From Subsaxibacter sp. CAU 1640 (GTDB lineage: Bacteria; Bacteroidota; Bacteroidia; Flavobacteriales; Flavobacteriaceae): a DNA stretch of 64,000 nt. A model generated the notes under the pieces. It searched no databases, was not told the origin of the DNA, and saw only the letters and a list, made by a program, of their open reading frames with translations. Location of the stretch: positions 62,001 to 126,000 of the forward strand of contig NZ_JALNMI010000001.1 of NCBI RefSeq assembly GCF_023156585.1, given 5' to 3'. Positions 26,421 to 35,219 of this stretch are shown here, in pieces. Numbering within the stretch: position 1 is the stretch's first letter; every line of letters starts with the position of its first letter. The position numbers were made by a program, and so were the translations under genes.

Positions 26421-27389
26421 ATGGGATATTTAGAAACCACTCACGATGTATACAAACAAGCAGCTCTGACGCCAGATGTTGGTTTATGCTGCACCACAAA
26501 TCCTATTTGGGAGTTGCCAGGACTTAAAATTCCGCGCATCATGCAGGAAATGAATTATGGTTGTGGCAGCACTGTGCACGCCAGGGATTTGACCAATAAT
26601 CCTAAAATTCTGTATGTTGGTGTAGGTGGAGGAATGGAACTTTTGCAGTTTGCTTATTTCAGTCGCCAAAAAGCTGGTGTTATCGGTGTGGATGTGGTGG
26701 ATGAAATGCTCGAGGCTTCAAGAAACAATTTTAACCTTGCCGAGGAGCAAAATTCTTGGTTCAAAAGTGAATTTGTCGATTTGAAAAAAGGCGATGCCTT
26801 GAATCTTCCTGTTGCTGATAATAGCATTGATGTTGCTGCACAAAATTGTCTTTTCAATATTTTCAAGGCTGATGATTTAAAAAAGGCCATTGCCGAAATG
26901 TATCGTGTATTGAAACCTCACGGACGATTGGTGATGAGCGACCCAACCTGCGAGCAACCGATGAATGATGCGTTGCAAAATGATGAAAGACTGCGCGCTT
27001 TATGTTTGAGTGGAAGTTTGCCAATTGAAGATTACGTCAAAATGCTTACAGATGCTGGTTTTGGGACGATTGAAATTCGCGCGAGAAAACCATATCGTAT
27101 TTTAGACCCTATGCATTATCCAACTGATGAATTAATCTATATAGAATCTATCGAAGTGGCAGCCATCAAAGACCCAATGCCAGAAGATGGTCCGTGTATT
27201 TTTACAGGAAAGGCTGCTATTTACTTCGGCTCCGATGATTATTTTGATGACAAAAAGGGTCACATTTTGTTGCAAAACCAGCCTTTGGCTGTTTGTGACA
27301 AAACAGCAAATGCATTGGCCGCTTTAAATCGAAAAGACATTTTTATCAGTCAATCTACCTTTCATTATGATGGTGGAGGCTGTTGTTAA
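26421..27389 (+). CDS. arsM: Arsenosugar-type arsenite methyltransferase ArsM
   Basis: A 322-residue class I SAM methyltransferase. The SAM-binding motif ILYVGVGGGMELLQFA lies at ~63-78, and conserved cysteines sit at 23/24, 48, 143 (QNCLFNIF) and 195 (ALCLSGSLP). The last two match the arsenite-binding cysteines of characterised ArsM enzymes. The C-terminus ends in YDGGGCC, which may bind arsenic. The reaction is stepwise methylation of As(III) to mono- and dimethylarsenicals in the cytoplasm. It follows PNP by 4 bp and precedes the sterol-desaturase-like gene. No arsR, arsC or efflux pump lies in the window. Confidence 0.93.
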   Translation: MGYLETTHDVYKQAALTPDVGLCCTTNPIWELPGLKIPRIMQEMNYGCGSTVHARDLTNNPKILYVGVGGGMELLQFAYFSRQKAGVIGVDVVDEMLEASRNNFNLAEEQNSWFKSEFVDLKKGDALNLPVADNSIDVAAQNCLFNIFKADDLKKAIAEMYRVLKPHGRLVMSDPTCEQPMNDALQNDERLRALCLSGSLPIEDYVKMLTDAGFGTIEIRARKPYRILDPMHYPTDELIYIESIEVAAIKDPMPEDGPCIFTGKAAIYFGSDDYFDDKKGHILLQNQPLAVCDKTANALAALNRKDIFISQSTFHYDGGGCC

Positions 27390-27434
27390 GAATCACAATA
27401 AATTGACTAGATTTCCGCTTTCGCGCAAAAAAAT

Positions 27435-28322
27435 ATGGAAAAATATATTGAGGTTATATCAAAATCGTATCACAATTATTGGAACTACTTGAAACACCAA
27501 ATTTTCGAGGTCAATAATTGGGACAACTTTTTTTATGGGTTGATTATCATTTCTATAGTGGTTTGGGTGTTGGAAATTCTTTTTCCTTGGCGAAAAAACC
27601 AATCGATTTTCAGAAAGGATTTTTGGCTCGACACGTTTTATATGTTCTTCAATTTCTTTTTGTTGAACTTAATTGTCTTGATTGCGCTTTCCAATACTGC
27701 TGCCGAGGTGTTTAATGATGTGCTTTCGGTTGTCGGGTTGCAACTTTCAGATTTGCAATTATTTGATGTAGACGATATGCCAAAAGCACTCGGACTTTTT
27801 ATATTCTTTGTTCTTCGTGATTTTGTGCAATGGAACACACATAGATTATTGCATCGCGTGCCATTTCTTTGGAACTTTCATAAAGTACATCATTCTGTAA
27901 AGGAAATGGGGTTTGCTGCACATTTGCGTTATAATTGGATGGAACCAGTTGTTTACAACTCCTTACTGTACATTCCAATTGCCATTATTGGTGGTTTTGA
28001 TGCCAAAGATGTTGCCATTATTTATTTTTTCGCCATCGCTATCGGTCATTTGAATCACGCGAATTTAGGCTGGAATTATGGACCGTTGAAGTATGTGTTG
28101 AACAATCCAAAAATGCACATTTGGCATCACGCCAAAAATTTGCCCAAACACGCAAAATACGGCGTCAATTATGGATTGACATTGAGCATTTGGGATTATA
28201 TTTTTAAGACGAATTACATTCCTCACGATGGACGAGATATTGAATTGGGCTTTGAGAATGATGACAAATTCCCTAAAAATTTCATCGGACAGACGATTTA
28301 TCCAATCAAAACTGAACGCTGA
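27435..28322 (+). CDS. Sterol desaturase/fatty acid hydroxylase family membrane protein
   Basis: A 295-residue integral membrane di-iron enzyme. Histidine boxes are clear: HRLLHRVPFLWNFHKVHHS (HRxxH and HKVHH), HLNHANLG and HIWHHAKNLPKH. Hydrophobic helices lie at about 30-50, 65-85 and 165-190. The family uses iron and oxygen to hydroxylate or desaturate lipids. Its conserved place between arsM and DUF547 suggests it modifies the lipid or aglycone part of an arsenolipid or arsenosugar phospholipid; that is inference. Spacing to arsM is 45 bp. Confidence 0.88.
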   Translation: MEKYIEVISKSYHNYWNYLKHQIFEVNNWDNFFYGLIIISIVVWVLEILFPWRKNQSIFRKDFWLDTFYMFFNFFLLNLIVLIALSNTAAEVFNDVLSVVGLQLSDLQLFDVDDMPKALGLFIFFVLRDFVQWNTHRLLHRVPFLWNFHKVHHSVKEMGFAAHLRYNWMEPVVYNSLLYIPIAIIGGFDAKDVAIIYFFAIAIGHLNHANLGWNYGPLKYVLNNPKMHIWHHAKNLPKHAKYGVNYGLTLSIWDYIFKTNYIPHDGRDIELGFENDDKFPKNFIGQTIYPIKTER

Positions 28323-28335
28323 TTTTTCTCGTACA

Positions 28336-28343
28336 TAGTTTTG
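28336..28343 (+). promoter_or_regulatory. Possible -7 element (TAGTTTTG) before the DUF547 gene
   Basis: TAGTTTTG matches TAnnTTTG and ends 21 bp before the ATG at 28365. It may be an internal promoter of the arsenic cluster. No -33 element is evident. Confidence 0.4.
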
Positions 28344-28364
28344 AACTCTATAAAACACACACTT

Positions 28365-29162
28365 ATGAAATCATTCATAAAATTTTACGGCATTTTGCTC
28401 CTTTTTGCTTTTACAAGTTGCACCTTGTTTACAGCCGCAGGCATCACAAGCCAAGGACAGCCGACAAAGGAAGTTGATGGCAAATTGACCTCAACCACCG
28501 CAAACAGTGCTGTAAATATTGACCATTCTGCTTGGGACAACCTTCTAAAGAAATATGTCAACGACAAAGGTTTTGTGGACTATGAAGGTTTCAAAACCGA
28601 TGAAGCAAAACTGAAAGATTATTTGACTATGTTGTCCAAAAACGAACCAAATGATGATTGGAGCGTTCAAGAATTGCTTGCTTATTACATCAATCTTTAC
28701 AACGCGGCGACCATCCAATTGATTATTGAAAAGTATCCCACAAAAAGTATCAAAGACATTAAATCTCCTTGGACCAAATCGTTTGTGAAAGTTGGTGACC
28801 GAAAGTTATCACTTGGAGGTATTGAAAATGGTGTTTTGAGGAAAATGGACGAACCGAGAATTCATTTTGCCATCAACTGCGCTTCTTTTTCCTGTCCGAA
28901 GTTGAGAAGGGATGCCTACACGGCAGCAAAAATCAATGAACAACTAGATGTTGCCGCAAAAGAATTTATCAATAGTGATAAGAATGAGATTTCAGAAAAC
29001 AATCCAAAACTGTCAAAGATTTTTGATTTTTATACTGGTGATTTTAAGGTGAATGGAAAAAAGAATTTGATAGCTTATATCAATAAATATAGTAATACCA
29101 AAATCAATCCGAATACCAAATACACTTTCCTCGAGTACGATTGGAGTTTGAACGAGCAATAA
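28365..29162 (+). CDS. DUF547 family lipoprotein of the arsenosugar cluster
   Basis: A 265-residue lipoprotein; I start it at the ATG 28365, giving MKSFIKFYGILLLFAFTSC. The frame runs back to a TTG at 28341, which adds nothing. The DUF547 domain is clear: LLAYYINLYNAATIQLII, SLGGIENGVLRK and the conserved IHFAINCASFSCPKLR motif with two cysteines, then ISKIFDFYTGDF-like and IAYINKYSN. DUF547 is predicted to have a peptidase/transglutaminase-like fold; no activity is established. It is a regular member of arsenosugar loci and precedes the TIGR04283 glycosyltransferase by 4 bp. Confidence 0.88.
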   Translation: MKSFIKFYGILLLFAFTSCTLFTAAGITSQGQPTKEVDGKLTSTTANSAVNIDHSAWDNLLKKYVNDKGFVDYEGFKTDEAKLKDYLTMLSKNEPNDDWSVQELLAYYINLYNAATIQLIIEKYPTKSIKDIKSPWTKSFVKVGDRKLSLGGIENGVLRKMDEPRIHFAINCASFSCPKLRRDAYTAAKINEQLDVAAKEFINSDKNEISENNPKLSKIFDFYTGDFKVNGKKNLIAYINKYSNTKINPNTKYTFLEYDWSLNEQ

Positions 29163-29166
29163 TGTA

Positions 29167-29853
29167 ATGATAAGCATTATCGTACCCATATTGAATGAAT
29201 CTGAAGGCATTGCAAAATTGCTAACGCATTTAACGGATAATTCTTCTAGAAAAAACATTTCAGAAATTATTGTGGTGGACGGCGGAAGTACGGATAATTC
29301 CAAAGAAATTGTAGAAAGTTTTGAAAATGTCAAACTTTTGATCTCGGAAAAAGGTCGTGCCAAGCAGATGAACCTTGGTGCAAAACATTCCACTGGAACA
29401 ATTCTTTATTTTTTGCACGCTGATTCTTTTCCTCCTAAAAATTTTGATGCCTTAATCATCAATGAAGTGAATAAAGGTAACAATGCTGGCTGTTTTAAGA
29501 TGAAATTTGACAGTAAACATTGGTGGTTGTGCAGTGTGGGTTGGCTGACGCGTTTCAATTGGCGCGCTTGCAGAGGCGGTGACCAAAGCCAATTTATTAC
29601 CAAGGAATTGTTTGAGGAGATTGGTGGCTATGATGAGAATTATGTGATTTATGAAGACAATATTCTCATCAATGAATTGTACAATCGGAAGCAATTTGTG
29701 GTCATTCCAGAAACCATTCAAACCTCTGCAAGACTATACAAAAAACACGGCGTTTGGAAGTTGCAATATCATTTCGGAATGATATATTTTAAAAGGTGGC
29801 AAGGTGCAAATTCTGATGAGTTATTTGCCTATTACAAAAAACATTTGTGTTAA
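29167..29853 (+). CDS. TIGR04283-type arsenosugar biosynthesis glycosyltransferase
   Basis: A 228-residue family 2 glycosyltransferase. It shows ISIIVPILNESEGIAKLL at the start, IIVVDGGSTDNSKEIVE, GRAKQMNLGA, and the metal-binding LHADSFPP, then GGYDENYVIYEDNILI. It is cytoplasmic or membrane-peripheral. Its class is named for its link to arsenosugar synthesis; donor and acceptor are unknown. The stop codon overlaps the stop of the convergent phosphoesterase gene by 4 bp (TTAA), closing the first arsenic gene block. Confidence 0.9.
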   Translation: MISIIVPILNESEGIAKLLTHLTDNSSRKNISEIIVVDGGSTDNSKEIVESFENVKLLISEKGRAKQMNLGAKHSTGTILYFLHADSFPPKNFDALIINEVNKGNNAGCFKMKFDSKHWWLCSVGWLTRFNWRACRGGDQSQFITKELFEEIGGYDENYVIYEDNILINELYNRKQFVVIPETIQTSARLYKKHGVWKLQYHFGMIYFKRWQGANSDELFAYYKKHLC

Positions 29854-30611
29854 GGTTTTTCAGCTAAAATCTCCTTTAGCGACAATTGATTTCTACCACG
29901 TTCATTAGGATACAATTCCATCAAAGTTTGCGTTTGAAACACTTCTTTTGAATCAATATTGATACCTGACAATTTCCCAAAGAATGCAGCTCCAGTATCA
30001 ACATTCCAAACATTGATGGCGTTCATTGGCTCTGTCGAATTAAAATTTAATGTTGGTGTGTGACCAATAAAAATCTCGTCATAATGCATTAGCCGTTTTG
30101 GATACAATTCGGAGTTTTTTTCGATGCGTTTGTCCATCGTCAGCGCCATCTCCCAAAGCGTTCGGTCGTAATAAAATGTGCTTTTGGAGACTTCTTGAGT
30201 TATTCCGTGCATTGATGTAAATCCAGCGTGGAGAAACAATCTATTTTCATTATCCAAATGATACATTTTCATTCGCTCAAAAAATTCAAGATGTTCCTTT
30301 TTTTCATCTTCTGAAAAGCCAGAATAACTTTCAATCGTTCTTTTTCCTCCGTGATTCAACCAAACTGGTTCTGCTCTAGCCGTTCGCAGCCAATCTTCAC
30401 ACCAAGCATCGTGATTTCCTTTGATAAAAATGCAATCATACCTCTTTGACAGTTGCATCAGATAATCAATCACTTGCGCCGATTCACTCCAGCCGTCAAC
30501 ATAATCACCGAGAAAAATCAACCTATCGTTATCTCCAAGTTTTAAAAGTTTAATCAGCTCCTCCAAACCTCTTAAACCACCGTGAATGTCACCTATTGCG
30601 AATGTTTTCAT
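29850..30611 (-). CDS. PPP-type metallophosphoesterase
   Basis: A 253-residue phosphoesterase with all metal-binding motifs: GDIHGGLRGLEEL at the start, GDYVDGWSES near 37, KGNHDAWCEDW near 65, LHAGF near 127, and GHTPTLNF near 180. It resembles bacterial PrpA/ApaH-like serine/threonine phosphatases and diadenosine tetraphosphatases; the sequence does not settle the substrate. It is cytoplasmic. Its start shares one base with the macro-domain stop (TAATG), so the two are coupled. Confidence 0.88.
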   Translation of the reverse strand: MKTFAIGDIHGGLRGLEELIKLLKLGDNDRLIFLGDYVDGWSESAQVIDYLMQLSKRYDCIFIKGNHDAWCEDWLRTARAEPVWLNHGGKRTIESYSGFSEDEKKEHLEFFERMKMYHLDNENRLFLHAGFTSMHGITQEVSKSTFYYDRTLWEMALTMDKRIEKNSELYPKRLMHYDEIFIGHTPTLNFNSTEPMNAINVWNVDTGAAFFGKLSGINIDSKEVFQTQTLMELYPNERGRNQLSLKEILAEKP

Positions 30612-31144
30612 TAAATTTTATTTGGATTTAATAGCTTCTCATATATCGCATAATTTTCATCATCAAAACACACGAAAAGCACTTCGGAAATAATATTGAA
30701 ATAGTAGTTCTTTACTGCGCCCACGGCAACTTCAGCGGCCAATTGTTTCGGAAATCGATAAATACCTGTACTAATATTAGGAAAAGCAATGCTCTTCAAA
30801 TTGTTCTTTTCAGCTAATAGAAGGCTATTGATGTAGCAATTGGTTAATTGCTCCTTTTCATTTTCAAGTTTACTACCTCCATTATAAACTGGTCCAACAG
30901 TATGAATTACTTTTTTTGCCGGTAAATTTCCAGCAGTAGTTATGACGGCCTCTCCTGTTTTACATTTACCTTGTCGATTACGTATTTTTTGACAATCTTC
31001 AAGAATTTCGGGTCCACCAGCTCTGTGAATAGCTCCATCGACACCTCCTCCACCTAATAGGGACGAATTAGCTGCGTTTACAATTGCATCTGCGTCAACT
31101 TTAGTGATGTCACCTTTTATCAAATTAATTTTTACATTATTCAT
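30611..31144 (-). CDS. Macro-domain ADP-ribose hydrolase (O-acetyl-ADP-ribose deacetylase type)
   Basis: A 177-residue macro domain of the MacroD/YmdB class: [39 protein letters not shown] (ADP-ribose loop), [13 protein letters not shown] and [13 protein letters not shown]. All the binding loops are intact. Known activities are removal of ADP-ribose from acidic residues and hydrolysis of O-acetyl-ADP-ribose. It is coupled to the phosphoesterase downstream (TAATG) and follows the GH113-like gene by 1 bp. Together they form a compact three-gene cassette facing the other way from the arsenic genes on both sides. Confidence 0.92.
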   Translation of the reverse strand: MNNVKINLIKGDITKVDADAIVNAANSSLLGGGGVDGAIHRAGGPEILEDCQKIRNRQGKCKTGEAVITTAGNLPAKKVIHTVGPVYNGGSKLENEKEQLTNCYINSLLLAEKNNLKSIAFPNISTGIYRFPKQLAAEVAVGAVKNYYFNIISEVLFVCFDDENYAIYEKLLNPNKI

Positions 31145-31145
31145 T

Positions 31146-32156
31146 CTACTTGTATTTTGAGTAATGTTCTCTTATCACCTCTTCCGCAGGCTTGTTCTGT
31201 GGTGTAAACCGATTGTTTTCAGATGCTCCTACTTCCGAATGTTGATGGAACCATTTCCATACAAAACCGCCTGCAAACCAATCTTCATTCCAAAATTCAT
31301 CAAACAACGCTTGGGTTAAGATTGCTTGCGCCTCCATATTCACCTGACCTTCTTCCATATCGACTCGCCACGGCTGTTTGCCAGCATAATCAATACTTCT
31401 GTAACCATATTCTGTAAACAAAATTGGTTTTTGATGAGTTTCAAAATGTGATTTCAATAGATTTTTATGTGCCTGCCAACCTTTCTTGCAAACTTCCAGC
31501 GTGGGCGTTTGTTCGTCGCTGACAGGGAAGTAAGCATCCACTCCTATATAATCCAATTCGCTCCAAAAAGGCGTGCGCTCGTATTCATTCCAGTTGGCAG
31601 CATAGGTGAGTTTCCCTTTGTATATGTTGCGAACATCCTTTACTAATTGATGCCAAAAGTCTGGACGCTCATCCACAAAACCCTCAAGTTCTGTTCCAAT
31701 ACAAAACACGTCAATATCAGCCTCTTCAGCAACCTGCGCAAACTTTAAAATAAATTTAGAATATGAATTTTCAAGTGCTATCCAATCTTCTTCGTGCGCC
31801 ATTTTTATGAATCCGGTAAACTCGCCATTCCAAACCCAAATTTGTGGTTTCAGCATTATGTTAATGCCATTTTTCTTCAACTCTTTCGCATACTGTTTGA
31901 TACCATCTTCGCGTTCGCCAAACCATTGTCTTTCGGTATTGAATCGAATTTCAGGATGCGATAATTCTCGAATAAATCCGAAGGGCATCAACGAAGCGTA
32001 ATTAGCATTCAAACTTACAATTGGCTTGATATGTTGTTCACCAATGGTATCTCTGGAAGCCACGAAACTCACGCCATTCACCTTTTCAGGCTTCGACGAT
32101 TTCATCGCGCAGGAACACGTAATAATCAAAAGCGTAAAAATCAAAATTTGCTTCAT
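31146..32156 (-). CDS. GH113-like glycoside hydrolase lipoprotein
   Basis: A TIM-barrel glycosidase related to GH113 beta-mannanases. The best start is the ATG at 32156, which gives the lipoprotein signal [16 protein letters not shown]; the frame extends to 32186. Candidate catalytic residues are the Glu in [10 protein letters not shown] (acid/base) and the Glu in LFTEYGYRS (nucleophile). Other family features are [12 protein letters not shown] and YIGVDAYFP. It should sit in the envelope. True substrate is unknown, and many flavobacterial members have no nearby polysaccharide-use genes, as here. Confidence 0.82.
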   Translation of the reverse strand: MKQILIFTLLIITCSCAMKSSKPEKVNGVSFVASRDTIGEQHIKPIVSLNANYASLMPFGFIRELSHPEIRFNTERQWFGEREDGIKQYAKELKKNGINIMLKPQIWVWNGEFTGFIKMAHEEDWIALENSYSKFILKFAQVAEEADIDVFCIGTELEGFVDERPDFWHQLVKDVRNIYKGKLTYAANWNEYERTPFWSELDYIGVDAYFPVSDEQTPTLEVCKKGWQAHKNLLKSHFETHQKPILFTEYGYRSIDYAGKQPWRVDMEEGQVNMEAQAILTQALFDEFWNEDWFAGGFVWKWFHQHSEVGASENNRFTPQNKPAEEVIREHYSKYK

Positions 32157-32208
32157 AACAAACATATATTCCTTAAATTTAAACAATCGCTTTGAAACGG
32201 ATTAAGGT

Positions 32209-32218
32209 TTTGTACAAA
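32209..32218. promoter_or_regulatory. Palindrome in the divergent GH113/FAD promoter region
   Basis: TTTGTACAAA is a perfect 10-bp palindrome 34 bp before the FAD gene start, followed by a second short palindrome AACGTT (32217-32222). It could be an operator; AT-rich chance is also possible. Confidence 0.2.
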
Positions 32219-32251
32219 CGTTCGACAAAACTTTCAACTTAACACAATCAA

Positions 32252-33556
32252 ATGGAACACATCGCCATCATCGGCAACGGCATTTCGGGCGTCACTGCTG
32301 CCAGACACATTCGGAAATTATCTGACAAAAAAATCACCATCATTTCTGCTGAAACAGAGCATTTTTTTTCGCGTACGGCCTTGATGTACATTTATATGGG
32401 ACATATGAAGTATGAGCACACGAAACCTTATGAAGATTGGTTTTGGAAGAAAAATCGCATTGATTTAAAATTCGGTTTTGTGAATTCGATTGATACAGAA
32501 GCACAAGTTCTGAAGTTTTATGATGGAAGTGAAATGCTGTATGACAAACTCATTTTGGCCACAGGAAGCAAGTCGAATAAATTTGGATGGCCAGGTGAAG
32601 ATTTGAATGGTGTTTTGGGCTTGTACAGTAAACAGGATTTGGATTTATTGGAACGTTTGGCTCCGAACAAAGAAGTTTGCAAACGTGCAGTAATTGTTGG
32701 CGGAGGATTGATAGGTGTGGAATTGGCCGAAATGCTTCATACAAGAAATATTCCCGTAACACTCTTGGTTCGCGAATCCAATTTTTGGGGAAATGTATTG
32801 CCAAATGGCGACGCTCAACTCATCAATAACCATTTGAAAAATCATCATATCGATTTACGCTTATCTCGCAATCTGAAGGAAATTGTTTCAGATGAAAATG
32901 GAAACGTCAAATCAGTTATAATCGAAGAAACTGGTGAAGAAATCCCTTGCAATGTTGTTGGTTTGACTCCTGGAGTGTCTCCAAATATTGACATCGTAAA
33001 ACAATCGAATATTGAAACCGACAAAGGTATTTTGGTCAATCGTTATCTTGAAACAAATGTTCAAAATGTTTATGCCATTGGAGATTGCGCACAGCAACGA
33101 GAAGCCATTGGGAATAGAAAACCTGTTGAAGCTGTTTGGTACACCGGACGAATGATGGGCGAAGTGGTGGCGCAGACCATTTGTGGAAATAAGATGGCCT
33201 ACAAGCCTGGACATTGGTTCAATTCTGCCAAGTTTTTTGACATCGAATATCAAACTTATGGTTGGGTATTTTCAAAACCGAAAGAAGGGAATGCACATTT
33301 TCATTGGAAACACGAAGATGGAACAAAATGTATCACAATAGAATTTGAAGTCGCTACCAATCGATTTTTAGGAGTTAACACTTTCGGAATTCGGATGAAA
33401 CACGAGGTCTTCGACCGATGGCTCACAGAAGAAAAATCGATGGATTATGTCATTGAACATTTGAAAGAAGCCAATTTTGACCCAGAATTTTATAAGTCAT
33501 TTGAAAGAGACATCACTATTGAATACTCTAAACAATTTAAAAAACTATCTGTATGA
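32252..33556 (+). CDS. FAD/NAD(P)-dependent pyridine nucleotide-disulfide-type oxidoreductase
   Basis: A 434-residue two-dinucleotide-fold flavoprotein: FAD motif IAIIGNGISGVTAARHIR at the start, LILATGSKSN near 100, the NAD(P) motif AVIVGGGLIGVELAEML near 148, and VYAIGDCAQQ near 275. No redox-active CxxC is present, so it is not a classic disulfide reductase; ferredoxin- or rubredoxin-reductase-like electron transfer is more likely. Its stop overlaps the start of the Fe-S membrane protein (ATGA), so they are a functional pair. The pair lies beside the arsenic cluster, and a role as electron source for it is inference. Confidence 0.85.
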   Translation: MEHIAIIGNGISGVTAARHIRKLSDKKITIISAETEHFFSRTALMYIYMGHMKYEHTKPYEDWFWKKNRIDLKFGFVNSIDTEAQVLKFYDGSEMLYDKLILATGSKSNKFGWPGEDLNGVLGLYSKQDLDLLERLAPNKEVCKRAVIVGGGLIGVELAEMLHTRNIPVTLLVRESNFWGNVLPNGDAQLINNHLKNHHIDLRLSRNLKEIVSDENGNVKSVIIEETGEEIPCNVVGLTPGVSPNIDIVKQSNIETDKGILVNRYLETNVQNVYAIGDCAQQREAIGNRKPVEAVWYTGRMMGEVVAQTICGNKMAYKPGHWFNSAKFFDIEYQTYGWVFSKPKEGNAHFHWKHEDGTKCITIEFEVATNRFLGVNTFGIRMKHEVFDRWLTEEKSMDYVIEHLKEANFDPEFYKSFERDITIEYSKQFKKLSV

Positions 33557-35151
33557 GCTATAAAACAAACAATAGTATGTCTTTGGCAAGTCCAGATTCC
33601 AAAAGCTTGAGCACCAAACAAAAAATTTCAGTTGGCGTTGGAATGCTTGGGTTATTCATTTTGATTTTGGCATATTTCAACATAGATTTTCCAAATAGAG
33701 CCCTATTCTTGACAGCATCATTAGTTTTAATGACCATCGGAACTGTCTTGTTCGCAAACGATGCTTATTTGACCAAACACGAAGGCATCAAGAATGATGG
33801 AGTTTGGTTTAAATCCATTACATCGCGAGGACTTTGGGCTTGGGTTACAGGTATTGCCTTGACCTTGTTTTACATCGTTTTGTATTTTAAGGCGGCTTGG
33901 TTTGGGCTTGGTGAAGATGGCAAGGCCAACACTGGACTCGTCGCACTTTTTGACCCATTGAGCTATTTACTGAATGGTGGTCCAGCAAGTCAATGGTTTG
34001 TTTACGGAACCTTATACACCGTTGCGATTCTGATTTTTGGATACAAGTTTATTCTGAAATATCGCCATAATAAGTACGAACGTCTTCGAACCTTTTCGGT
34101 GATGTTCTTTCAATTGGCTTTTGCCTTTTTGATTCCTGAATTTATGGCAAGATTAAATTCGGATAGTTTTAAGTTGCCATACTATGATTTGAAAAATATT
34201 TGGCCTCTTAATTATTACAATTTTGAAAAATATCGTGTTGATGAGTTTATCAGCGCTGGAGATATTGGGATTGCGCTGTTGCTATTTGGAGTTCTTTCCA
34301 TATTTGTCATTACACCTATACTTACTTACAAATACGGGAAACGCTGGTACTGCTCTTGGGTTTGTGGTTGTGGTGGCTTGGCAGAAACCGCTGGAGACCC
34401 ATTTAGACATTTAAGTGATAAAAGTATGTTTGCTTGGCGTGTCGAGCGTTGGGTCGTGCACAGCGTTGTAGTGTTCGTAACATTGATGACCACAGCGGTT
34501 ATTTATTCCTATTTAGGAACTGATTCCAGCAAATACTGGCTGACGAAAGATGTGTTTTTAATTGGAGTTACCATCTTATTGACTGTGGTTTTTTTATGGG
34601 CGATTATTTTTAAAAGAGAACAATTGGCAAAAGACGCAAAACTTGGCGCCATAGGCTATTTCGTCATTATCATCACATTGATTGGAATGCATTTTTTCAG
34701 TGATACGAAACACGTATTTTGGTTTGATGCAACCTCATTGAAAAAAACCTATGGATTTTTGATTGGTGCTGTATTCTCTGGTGTTATTGGCGTAGGTTTC
34801 TACCCTATTTTTGGAAGTCGTGTTTGGTGTCGATTTGGATGCCCAATGGCTGCCATATTAGGGTTTCAACAACGATTGTTCTCAAGATTTAGAATCACAA
34901 CCAATGGGGGCCAATGTATATCCTGCGGTAATTGTTCTACTTATTGCGAAATGGGAATTGATGTGAGAGCCTATGCCCAAAAAGGTGAAAACATTGTTCG
35001 CAGCAGTTGTGTCGGTTGCGGCATTTGTTCAGCAGTTTGCCCTAGAGGAGTTTTGAAACTTGAAAATGACACGATGAAAGGTCGCATCAACTCTAATGAT
35101 ATTCTATTGGGTAACGATGTCGATTTAATGGACTTGGTCAATCAGAAATAG
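33553..35151 (+). CDS. Membrane 4Fe-4S protein (NapH/CcoG-like)
   Basis: A 532-residue membrane protein with about eight hydrophobic helices. Cysteine motifs follow in order: WYCSWVCGCGG near 268, WCRFGCPMAA near 425, and two ferredoxin clusters CISCGNCSTYC and CVGCGICSAVCPRG in the last 85 residues. This matches NapH/CcoG/RdxA-type quinol-linked electron carriers. It is translated with the FAD protein (4-bp ATGA overlap). Together they could pass electrons between NAD(P)H or quinol and an unknown acceptor, perhaps an arsenical or a radical-SAM step. No nap or cco genes are adjacent, so the usual partners are excluded here. Confidence 0.87.
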   Translation: MSYKTNNSMSLASPDSKSLSTKQKISVGVGMLGLFILILAYFNIDFPNRALFLTASLVLMTIGTVLFANDAYLTKHEGIKNDGVWFKSITSRGLWAWVTGIALTLFYIVLYFKAAWFGLGEDGKANTGLVALFDPLSYLLNGGPASQWFVYGTLYTVAILIFGYKFILKYRHNKYERLRTFSVMFFQLAFAFLIPEFMARLNSDSFKLPYYDLKNIWPLNYYNFEKYRVDEFISAGDIGIALLLFGVLSIFVITPILTYKYGKRWYCSWVCGCGGLAETAGDPFRHLSDKSMFAWRVERWVVHSVVVFVTLMTTAVIYSYLGTDSSKYWLTKDVFLIGVTILLTVVFLWAIIFKREQLAKDAKLGAIGYFVIIITLIGMHFFSDTKHVFWFDATSLKKTYGFLIGAVFSGVIGVGFYPIFGSRVWCRFGCPMAAILGFQQRLFSRFRITTNGGQCISCGNCSTYCEMGIDVRAYAQKGENIVRSSCVGCGICSAVCPRGVLKLENDTMKGRINSNDILLGNDVDLMDLVNQK

Positions 35152-35192
35152 TTTTCAGTCATACTCGCAGTTTTCGGATTGAAAAACTATGC

Positions 35193-35200
35193 TACTTTTG
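35193..35200 (+). promoter_or_regulatory. -7 element (TACTTTTG) for the glycosyltransferase block
   Basis: TACTTTTG matches TAnnTTTG and ends 19 bp before the ATG at 35220. A TTTT at 35171-35174 lies 18 bp upstream and may be a weak -33. Confidence 0.5.
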
Positions 35201-35219
35201 CAACTACTTTCAAAACCAA

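Noticed and set aside
32159-32166. CAAACATA as a minus-strand promoter for the GH113-like gene
   Set aside because: It lies at the preferred start codon, so a transcript from it would begin past the start.
33553-35151. NapH of a nitrate reductase or CcoG of a cbb3 oxidase cluster
   Set aside because: No nap or cco genes nearby; the only partner is the overlapping FAD gene.
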